Source: Ghiorsea sp.
GTDB taxonomy: Bacteria > Pseudomonadota > Zetaproteobacteria > Mariprofundales > Mariprofundaceae
DNA length: 11,650 nt
Assembly: GCA_021772875.1 (NCBI GenBank)
Contig: JAJFLD010000079.1
Span: 1 to 11,650, forward strand
Direction: 5' to 3'
Part shown: positions 5,952 through 11,650 of the stretch, piece after piece
Layout: each line of letters starts with the position of its first letter
Position numbering within the stretch: the first letter of the stretch is position 1
Notes under the pieces: model-generated
The model's database searches: none
What the model was told of the DNA's origin: nothing
Seen by the model: the letters and a program-made list of their open reading frames with translations, nothing else
Translations under genes and position numbers: made by a program

Positions 5952-7755
5952 TCAAACATTAGCCGAGTTTATGGATCAGCGTTTGCAGCTGTTGCCCAAG
6001 TGGATAAAAAGCCATGATGCTATTTATTTGGGTTTGCTGGCCTTGGCTGTTGGTATTTTAGCTGGTTATGGCGCTTTGTTTATTCGTTTTGGTATTGAGT
6101 GGGTGAGCCGTATTTGGACGGGTGAAGCAAGCTGGTCTCAAGCTATAGAGCATGTCCATTGGTCAATCTTTTTGCTGGCACCTGTTTTGGGTGGTTTGAT
6201 TGTTGGCTGGATCAATAATCGATGGCTGCCAGCTTCTGAAGAACGTATGATTCCAGGTGTGATTGAAGCACTGGCTGAGCGTGGTGGTAAAATCTCGGCC
6301 AAGAAAATGAGTGGTGAGTTTGTTGCCAACACTGTTTCAGTGGGTAGTGGCGCATCTATGGGTCGTGAGGCACCAACTGTTGCGCTTGGTGCATCTTTAG
6401 CCTCGTTGATTGGGCAGTGGTTTAAGCTCAATGAAAAACAAATGCGCACACTGATTGGTTGCGGCGTTGCAGGTGGCATTGCTGCATCGTTTAATGCACC
6501 TATTGCAGGGGTATTATTTGCCTTAGAAGTGATTCTGGCTGATTATGCTATTGCAACGTTCACGCCTATTGTGATGTCGGCAGTGATTGCAACTGTCATT
6601 ACCCGTTCTGAGTTGGGTAATTTTCCCATGTTCACCATTCCAGAGTTTAGGCTTGTTTCCAGTTGGGAAATTCCAGCGTATGTTGGTTTAGGTATTTTTT
6701 GTGGTCTATTGGCAACACTTATCATTAAAGGTTTACCCATCTCACGCGCGCTTTTTGAAAAATATATCGAAAACCCCATGTTCAGACCAGCAATGGCAGG
6801 GCTTCTTTTGGGGTTGTGTGCTTTGGTGATTCCCGAGATTATGTCTTTAGGTTATGGCACTGTGGATGGTATTTTGCTGGAGAACGTTGGCACCAATATC
6901 TTAGGAAATTTAGTGCCGCTCGAAATGTTTTTGGCTGTACTGTTGGTGATGAAAATTTTAACCAGTGTGATTTGTTCAGGTGGTAAATTTGGTGGTGGTA
7001 TGATTGGACCATCGGTGTTTGTTGGCGCCACAGCTGGGGCACTTTATGGCGGCATTGTGCATGGTATGTTTCCAACTTGGACAGAATCTTATGGTGCTTA
7101 TGCGCTGGTGGCTTGTGGCGCCATGGTGGCGGCAACCATTCAAGCACCGATGAGCAGTATTTTGATGATATTTGAGCTCTCCAACGACTACCATATCATG
7201 GTGCCATTGATGACAGCATGTGTTGTAGCAGCCCTAACAAAACGTGCTTTTGGCAGCAGCTCTGTGCTGACAGAAATCTTAGAGGAAAAAGGGGTGGATA
7301 CCGAATGGTCGTTAGAGCGATCGTGGATGCGGGCTGTGTCTGTGTCCAGCCTACCTTGGCGCTCCATCCCGTCCGTACATAGCTCAGTAAAACTGGAAGA
7401 GCTTAAAAGAGTTTATATTTCATCGGGTAAAGGTTGTGTCATTGTGGCAGATGATAATGGTGACATGGTTGGCATGGTGACATTTTCTGATTTGCAAACA
7501 TTCCTACTTGATTCTGCACTGGATCAGGTGGTGATTGCTGCGGAAGTGGCCAATCAAAATGTGATGACGTTATCTGAAAACGATAGCCTGCTGGATGCCA
7601 TTGATATACTTGACCAAGAAGCTTTTGAACAAATGCCTGTCACTTCCAAGCATAACCCTAAGAAAGTATTGGGTATTATTTCGCGAAATGCTGTGTTTTC
7701 TATGTACCATAAACTCATCGTTAAACATGGTGATGAAAGTGCTAAGAGTTGGTGA
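5944..7755 (+). CDS. ClC-family chloride channel/transporter with two C-terminal CBS domains
   Basis: A 603-residue ClC protein: a membrane domain (about residues 25-440) followed by a cytoplasmic CBS pair (about 471-530 and 538-595). ClC motifs seen: GSGASMGREAP at 134-144, with the external gating Glu as Glu142; CGVAGGIAASFNAPIAGVLFALE ending at Glu195; and GGKFGGGMIGPS at about 346-357. The position of the internal proton glutamate of ClC-ec1 (Glu203) appears to be Val196, as in ClC channels. The usual GSGIP chloride loop is degenerate (ERMIPGV). CBS domains generally sense adenine nucleotides. The open frame reaches a GTG/ATG-like codon at 5896, but the ATG at 5944 overlaps the phosphatase stop by 8 bp and gives a hydrophilic N terminus, so it is preferred. 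Role: anion conductance in pH or osmotic balance. Channel versus exchanger is undecided. Confidence 0.93.
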   Translation: MANQTLAEFMDQRLQLLPKWIKSHDAIYLGLLALAVGILAGYGALFIRFGIEWVSRIWTGEASWSQAIEHVHWSIFLLAPVLGGLIVGWINNRWLPASEERMIPGVIEALAERGGKISAKKMSGEFVANTVSVGSGASMGREAPTVALGASLASLIGQWFKLNEKQMRTLIGCGVAGGIAASFNAPIAGVLFALEVILADYAIATFTPIVMSAVIATVITRSELGNFPMFTIPEFRLVSSWEIPAYVGLGIFCGLLATLIIKGLPISRALFEKYIENPMFRPAMAGLLLGLCALVIPEIMSLGYGTVDGILLENVGTNILGNLVPLEMFLAVLLVMKILTSVICSGGKFGGGMIGPSVFVGATAGALYGGIVHGMFPTWTESYGAYALVACGAMVAATIQAPMSSILMIFELSNDYHIMVPLMTACVVAALTKRAFGSSSVLTEILEEKGVDTEWSLERSWMRAVSVSSLPWRSIPSVHSSVKLEELKRVYISSGKGCVIVADDNGDMVGMVTFSDLQTFLLDSALDQVVIAAEVANQNVMTLSENDSLLDAIDILDQEAFEQMPVTSKHNPKKVLGIISRNAVFSMYHKLIVKHGDESAKSW

Positions 7756-9857
7756 TGGGGTTAAACACTGCACAACAAGCAGCCGTTGAAGCAAGCGATG
7801 GCCCGCAGCTTATTCTTGCAGGTGCTGGATCTGGAAAAACACGAACAGTTGTACATCGCATAGGTCATTTGATTGCAGAGCGAGGCATTGCTCCGCATCG
7901 TATTTTAGCTGTAACCTTCACCAATAAAGCAGCCAAAGAATTACAGCAACGTTTGTCGGATTTGATAGGTGATGGCAGTGGTGGTGTGATTTCAGGAACA
8001 TTTCATTCCATCTCACTACGCTTTCTAAGACGTTACGCCGATGTTTTGGGTTACCCCAAAAGCTTTCAGGTGATTGATAGTGATGACCAAAAAACCTTGG
8101 TGAAACGTTTGCTAAAAGCCCGAAATATTTCATCAGATAGATTACATCCTCGTTTTCTCACCAGCTGGATTGAGCAACAAAAAAATGCAGGATTTTTACC
8201 TGAACAAGCTGAATCAATGTTGTGGAACGGGCTTGATTTGCGAGATTTGTATATCGCTTATCAAGATGATCTTAAACAACTCGAACGCATGGATTTTTCA
8301 GACTTGATTTTGAATTGTGTGCGCTTGCTGCGTGATTTCAAAGATGTGGGCACAGCAATGTTTACACGTTTTGACCATATTTTGGTGGATGAATACCAAG
8401 ATACCAATCCTGTGCAACATGAGTGGTTGTGTTTGTTGGCCCAAGAGCACCAAAACATCACTGTGGTTGGTGATGATGATCAGAGTATTTATGGTTGGCG
8501 TGGTGCCGATGTGCGCCATATCTTAGATTTCGAGCGTGCTTGGCAGCATGCTCAGGTGCATAGGTTAGAAGAAAATTATCGCTCTACAGCGGCCATTTTG
8601 AAATTGGCGAACGCTATCATTTGTGTGAATGAAGATAGGCATGAGAAACAATTGCATGCCACCCGCGAAGATGGGCTCAAACCTGAGTTTCATGTGTGTG
8701 TAGATGAATATGCCGAGGCAAGGCATATGGCAAAGTTGTTTAACGAAAGGTATGCCACGGTGTTGTGGTCTCAAATGGCAGTGCTGTATCGCTCCAATCG
8801 TCAATCATTAGCTATTGAACAGATTTTCCGTGAAGAAGATATTCCGTATCGTATTGTGGGTGGCTTAAGCTTTTTTGCCCGCATGGAAATTAAAGATGCG
8901 CTAGCTTTTTGGGCATTACTTAACGATTGTGCTGATGGTATGCATGTCTTGCGTATTTGTAATAAACCCAAGCGAGGTATTGGTGCCAAAGGGCAAGAAA
9001 CAATTGCTGCTTTGTTAAGCAGCAGTGGTCAACGGGTTGCCCAATGGCTGGCATCAACAGTACAAGCTACCAGCCAACCAGCACCATTAAAGAAATTATT
9101 ACCTTTGTTGCAGCTTATCACCACATTACAGCCCCAAATCGAAGAGATTGCTGACAGAGGTTTGATGTTGCTTTTGGAGCGAAGTGGATACATCGATAGC
9201 TTGCAAGCTATGGGTGAAGTCGAGGCAGAATCGCGCATAGAAAATATTAAAACGCTACAAAGTTATATCGAATTATCCCTTGAATCAGGCATCACGCCGA
9301 TTGAATTTATGGATAGAGCAGCCTTGATGCAAAGTGGTGAAGAAGACAATGAAGATAAGGATGCTGTATCTTTGATGAGCTTGCATCGGGCCAAAGGTTT
9401 GGAGTTTGATACAGTTGTTTTAGCAGGCATAGAAGATGGTATGTTGCCTCATCAACGTGCTTTGGATGAAGGCGAAGTGGGCATCGCTGAAGAGCGGCGT
9501 TTGTTGTATGTGGGTGTGACCAGAGCAGAAAATATTTTGCATTTAACATCAGCACGCCTGCGCAGAATTTTTGGTGATATGACCTATCCCATGCCAAGTC
9601 GCTTTATTGCAAATTTAAGTGATGATGTATTGTTTAAATCAGAAACCATGAAACAGCCAACGGTGTACAGCAATTCACAACCTTCATTAGCTTCGCAAAA
9701 TATAGCTGTGGGTTGCAGCGTAAAACATCCAAGTTTTGGTCAGGGTATTATTGTGGATTTAGAAGGTGCGGGTGATGCTGTGCGTGTCTCCATTGAATTT
9801 GAGGCATCGGGTACCAAACGTTTGATGTTAAAGTATGCCGCACTGACGGTGATTTAA
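7755..9857 (+). CDS. uvrD: UvrD/PcrA/Rep-family superfamily 1A DNA helicase
   Basis: A 700-residue 3'-5' ATP-dependent DNA helicase. All SF1A motifs are present: Q-motif NTAQQAAV, motif I AGAGSGKT (Lys28), Ia AVTFTNKAAKE, Ib GTFHSI, II DEYQDTN (Asp212-Glu213), III GDDDQSIYGWRGAD (from Gly239), IV ENYRSTA, V MSLHRAKGLEFD, and VI EERRLLYVGVTRAE (from Glu579). A Tudor-like C-terminal module (about 651-700: VKHPSFGQGIIVDLEG, KRLMLKYAAL) is typical of UvrD/PcrA and less so of Rep. UvrD/PcrA acts in nucleotide excision and mismatch repair, Rad51/RecA removal and RNA polymerase backtracking. The frame can extend to a TTG at 7749, but the ATG at 7755 overlaps the clc stop as TGATG with AAGAG 6 nt before it. 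It is the last member of the packed run. UvrD is favoured over Rep but not proven. Confidence 0.94.
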   Translation: MGLNTAQQAAVEASDGPQLILAGAGSGKTRTVVHRIGHLIAERGIAPHRILAVTFTNKAAKELQQRLSDLIGDGSGGVISGTFHSISLRFLRRYADVLGYPKSFQVIDSDDQKTLVKRLLKARNISSDRLHPRFLTSWIEQQKNAGFLPEQAESMLWNGLDLRDLYIAYQDDLKQLERMDFSDLILNCVRLLRDFKDVGTAMFTRFDHILVDEYQDTNPVQHEWLCLLAQEHQNITVVGDDDQSIYGWRGADVRHILDFERAWQHAQVHRLEENYRSTAAILKLANAIICVNEDRHEKQLHATREDGLKPEFHVCVDEYAEARHMAKLFNERYATVLWSQMAVLYRSNRQSLAIEQIFREEDIPYRIVGGLSFFARMEIKDALAFWALLNDCADGMHVLRICNKPKRGIGAKGQETIAALLSSSGQRVAQWLASTVQATSQPAPLKKLLPLLQLITTLQPQIEEIADRGLMLLLERSGYIDSLQAMGEVEAESRIENIKTLQSYIELSLESGITPIEFMDRAALMQSGEEDNEDKDAVSLMSLHRAKGLEFDTVVLAGIEDGMLPHQRALDEGEVGIAEERRLLYVGVTRAENILHLTSARLRRIFGDMTYPMPSRFIANLSDDVLFKSETMKQPTVYSNSQPSLASQNIAVGCSVKHPSFGQGIIVDLEGAGDAVRVSIEFEASGTKRLMLKYAALTVI

Positions 9858-9913
9858 TATCTTTGCTTTCCTTATGTTGGATGCAACCTACAATGCGCAA
9901 CAATTCACCCCTT

Positions 9914-9920
9914 TAGGAGT
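9914..9920 (+). promoter_or_regulatory. Shine-Dalgarno of ppa
   Basis: TAGGAGT ends 7 nt before the ppa ATG at 9927. It is the strongest ribosome-binding site on the plus strand in this window apart from the ccsA one, in keeping with high PPase expression. A TACAAT -10-like hexamer at 9889-9894 lies in the same 69-bp gap, but its best -35 (TTGCTT, 9863-9868) is 20 bp away, so a separate ppa promoter is only suggested. Confidence 0.75.
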
Positions 9921-9926
9921 ACCATT

Positions 9927-10454
9927 ATGGACATCAGTAAAATTCCAGCAGGCATAAATGCCCCTGATGAAATCAATGTTTTGATTGAAGTTTCTCAACA
10001 TGCAGACCCTATCAAATATGAATTTGATAAAGCATCAGGCGCAATTTTTGTGGATAGGTTTATGCATACAGCCATGCATTATCCATGCAATTATGGTTTT
10101 GTGCCTAACACGTTGTCAGAAGATGGTGATCCAGTAGATGTTTTGGTGGTTTCAAATTTTGCCTTGATTCCAGGTTGCGTTATCACTTGTCGCCCTGTGG
10201 CAGTGTTGCAAATGGAAGATGAAGCAGGCATGGACGCAAAAATCTTAGCCGTGCCTATCTCAAAATTAAAACCTGTGTACGACCATGTGCAAGGCCCTGA
10301 AGATTTGCCAAAGTTTTTACTCGATCAAATCGCACATTTCTTTGAACATTATAAAGATTTGGAACCCAAAAAATGGGTGAAAGTGACAGGTTGGGCAGAT
10401 GCCGCAGCAGCTAAAAAAGAGGTCGTAGATTCTATCGCCCGTTTTACGGCATAA
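9927..10454 (+). CDS. ppa: Inorganic pyrophosphatase (family I, soluble)
   Basis: A 175-residue family I PPase, hydrolysing pyrophosphate to two phosphates in the cytoplasm and so pulling biosynthetic reactions forward. Every active-site residue known from the E. coli enzyme is present with a constant offset of one: Glu21, Lys30, Glu32, Arg44, Tyr52, Tyr56, Asp66, Asp68, Asp71, Asp98, Asp103, Lys105, Tyr142 and Lys143. The metal-binding signature DGDPVDVLVV is exact. Length matches the hexameric bacterial form. It stands 69 bp after the helicase with its own strong Shine-Dalgarno, and ends 19 bp before a rho-independent terminator. It may have its own promoter or be the last gene of the long run. 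Confidence 0.98.
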   Translation: MDISKIPAGINAPDEINVLIEVSQHADPIKYEFDKASGAIFVDRFMHTAMHYPCNYGFVPNTLSEDGDPVDVLVVSNFALIPGCVITCRPVAVLQMEDEAGMDAKILAVPISKLKPVYDHVQGPEDLPKFLLDQIAHFFEHYKDLEPKKWVKVTGWADAAAAKKEVVDSIARFTA

Positions 10455-10473
10455 TTAAAGCTGATTTTATTTT

Positions 10474-10505
10474 AAAAAGACTCCGCGAAAGTGGGGTCTT
10501 TTTTT
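10474..10505 (+). terminator. Rho-independent terminator after ppa (possibly bidirectional)
   Basis: A 13-bp stem (10474-10486 with 10491-10503, including two G-U pairs) closes a GAAA tetraloop and runs into seven T residues (10499-10505). It sits 19 bp after the ppa stop. Read on the minus strand it has a weaker five-T tract and lies 43 bp after the stop of the deoxynucleoside kinase, so it can plausibly end both convergent transcripts. Confidence 0.88.
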
Positions 10506-10547
10506 GTTTGGATTTTATATGAAATAACATCACTTGTGAGGCAAGGT

Positions 10548-11198
10548 TTAGATGGTGTAATCTGCCCAAAATTCTGTGCCATTACCCATTTGATGGATGC
10601 GATGCATAAGCATATCCAATGCTTCGGGATGTTCGGCGAAGTTGATGCGGTCGGTTTGTACGACCAATAAAGGTGTTTCTTGGTAGTGGAAAAAGAATTG
10701 ATCAAAGGTGTCGGTTACTTGTTTGAGGTAATCCAAGTTGATGCCTTGTTCCATGCTACGATTGCGTTTTTGCACACGTTGCAAAGCGATTTCAGGCGAT
10801 GATTGCAGGTATATCACCATGTCTGGTTTGGGTAAATTGATAGCAATGATTTGTGCCACTTGGTCGTACAATACAAACTCTTCATCGGAGAGATTGGTCA
10901 GGGCAAATAATCTATCTTTGGCAAATAAATAATCACTGATCACCATGGATTGAAACAAGTCTTGTTGAATCAAGGATTGCCATTGTTTGAGGCGTGAGAA
11001 GAGAAAGGATAATTGCACGGATAACCCGTGGCGTTCAGGGTCTTGATAAAAGAGTTCGAGAAAGGGATTTTCTTCAGGGGCTTCTAGCAATAGGTGAGCA
11101 TTGAACTTCTTGGCTAAACCTTGGGCGAGCGTTGTTTTCCCGACACCAATACCGCCCTCAATAGCGATATGCGTCAAATTTAGGGTTGGCGTTGCCAT
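10548..11198 (-). CDS. Deoxynucleoside kinase (dNK/dGK/dCK family)
   Basis: A 216-residue kinase of the deoxynucleoside kinase family, which phosphorylates salvaged deoxynucleosides with ATP in the cytoplasm. Seen: P-loop GGIGVGKTT (residues 15-23, Lys21), substrate-side EAPEENPFLELFY (about 39-51), SDYLFAKDR at 88-96 in place of the usual (E/D)RS block, and an Arg-rich lid QKRNRS with a following YLKQVTDTF. The DY instead of DR is, as I recall, common in the bacterial branch encoded next to folK, so it is probably a subfamily trait and not a defect. The start is well fixed: AAGGAGA lies just before the ATG at 11198. The gene overlaps the end of folK by 19 bp, so translation is likely coupled. 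Preferred nucleoside (dA, dG or other) cannot be read from the sequence. Confidence 0.9.
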   Translation of the reverse strand: MATPTLNLTHIAIEGGIGVGKTTLAQGLAKKFNAHLLLEAPEENPFLELFYQDPERHGLSVQLSFLFSRLKQWQSLIQQDLFQSMVISDYLFAKDRLFALTNLSDEEFVLYDQVAQIIAINLPKPDMVIYLQSSPEIALQRVQKRNRSMEQGINLDYLKQVTDTFDQFFFHYQETPLLVVQTDRINFAEHPEALDMLMHRIHQMGNGTEFWADYTI

Positions 11199-11650
11199 AT
11201 TTCTCCTTCAAATAAGGGCTGACCTTTTTGGGTCAATGCTTCAATCATGGTTTGCACGTTTGTGCCCAGTTTAGGGTGTGTCCAATTGGGGTCAATGTCT
11301 GCTAGAGGTAACAATACAAATAAACGATCTTGGATGTGAGGATGAGGCAGCATTAAAGTGGTTGTATCTGAGATGGCATTTTCATAATCAAGCAGGTCTA
11401 GGTCTAGGGTGCGTGAGCCCCAATGCTCTTTCCGCTCTCTGCCGTGTGCAGCTTCAATGCGGTGTAGCTCTTGCAATAAATCATAAGCTGCTAAGGTGCT
11501 GACCACATGCATGACTGCATTGAGGTAATCAGGCTGTGGTTTACCATCCACCAAGGGGCCAATGGCAGGGGTGCTATAAAGTTTTGATTTGCTGATGATA
11601 TGGCAGGTTTGGCTAAGCATATCACAAGCAGTATCAAAGCTGTCGCGTAC
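11180..11650 (-). CDS. folK: 2-amino-4-hydroxy-6-hydroxymethyldihydropteridine pyrophosphokinase FolK (5' partial)
   Basis: The C-terminal 156 residues of HPPK, which transfers pyrophosphate from ATP to 6-hydroxymethyl-dihydropterin in folate synthesis. The frame stays open to the right edge (ten codons beyond the ATG at 11620, reading VRDSFDTACD), so 11620 is internal and the true start, with the N-terminal GSNxGD block, lies outside. Seen: YSTPAIGP and QPDYLNAV (family: S-x-x-Y-x-T-x-P-x-G and QPxFxNxV), the catalytic signature HWGSRTLDLDLL with the Arg and the two Mg-binding Asp residues, LPHPHIQDRLFVLLPLADI, and the C terminus at GEIWQRQP. All of the visible catalytic block is intact. It is followed with 19-bp overlap by the deoxynucleoside kinase, a gene pairing seen in several proteobacteria, often with panB further on (known context, not seen here). 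Confidence 0.95.
   Translation of the reverse strand, partial: VRDSFDTACDMLSQTCHIISKSKLYSTPAIGPLVDGKPQPDYLNAVMHVVSTLAAYDLLQELHRIEAAHGRERKEHWGSRTLDLDLLDYENAISDTTTLMLPHPHIQDRLFVLLPLADIDPNWTHPKLGTNVQTMIEALTQKGQPLFEGEIWQRQP
11203..11208 (-). promoter_or_regulatory. Shine-Dalgarno of the deoxynucleoside kinase inside folK
   Basis: On the minus strand this reads AAGGAG, four bases before the ATG at 11198 (five to the G-A-rich edge). It lies within the last codons of folK and supports the overlapping start. Confidence 0.7.

Noticed and set aside
9863..9894. sigma70 promoter for ppa (TTGCTT and TACAAT)
   Set aside because: The spacer is 20 bp, too long for a confident call. It is mentioned only as a weak possibility under the ppa ribosome-binding site.
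11618..11620. ATG at 11620 as the folK start
   Set aside because: The frame continues to the window edge with family-like sequence, and a start here would lose the conserved N-terminal pterin/ATP-binding block.
1..11650. Mobile elements, CRISPR repeats, tRNA/rRNA genes, toxin-antitoxin or defence genes
   Set aside because: No transposase, integrase, regularly spaced repeats, cloverleaf-like sequence or small toxin-antitoxin pair was visible. Every large frame is explained by a housekeeping family.

Overview
This is ordinary-looking chromosomal DNA from a Gram-negative, AT-leaning bacterium, with dense coding and no mobile element, phage gene, tRNA, rRNA or CRISPR array that I can see. The combination of system II cytochrome c maturation (ResB/CcsA), an ATM1-type ABC exporter, a folK-deoxynucleoside kinase pair and a proteobacterial-style PPase fits a proteobacterium. 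A lower-GC member of the Zetaproteobacteria is my best guess, but this is inference from gene content and style, not proof.

Layout. (1) Positions 1-506 (+) hold the C-terminal end of an ATM1-type ABC exporter whose 5' part lies outside the window. (2) Positions 554-1680 (-) hold yqeY followed by a CbiM-like membrane protein of the COG3235 type. They are 20 bp apart and probably one transcript. (3) Positions 1681-1859 are a divergent intergenic region with a perfect 12-bp inverted repeat. (4) Positions 1860-9857 (+) are a tightly packed run: resB, ccsA, tsaB, low-molecular-weight protein tyrosine phosphatase, CBS-domain ClC chloride channel/transporter, and UvrD/PcrA-type helicase. Most junctions are ATGA, TGATG or 8-bp overlaps, so this is likely one operon. 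(5) ppa (9927-10454, +) has its own strong Shine-Dalgarno and a GAAA-tetraloop terminator. (6) Positions 10548-11650 (-) hold the end of folK overlapping a deoxynucleoside kinase, converging on ppa across that terminator.

How the genes work together. ResB and CcsA form the heme delivery and ligation complex that matures c-type cytochromes. TsaB supports t6A tRNA modification, the helicase serves DNA repair or replication, PPase drives biosynthesis forward, the kinase salvages deoxynucleosides, and FolK makes the folate precursor. Linking these in operons reflects housekeeping packing more than a single pathway.

I did not find a clearly new multi-gene system. The points most worth a second look are the orphan CbiM-like protein that keeps Met1-His2 and His69, the divergent-promoter palindrome, the ClC with valine at the usual internal proton-glutamate position, and the six-gene coupled operon.
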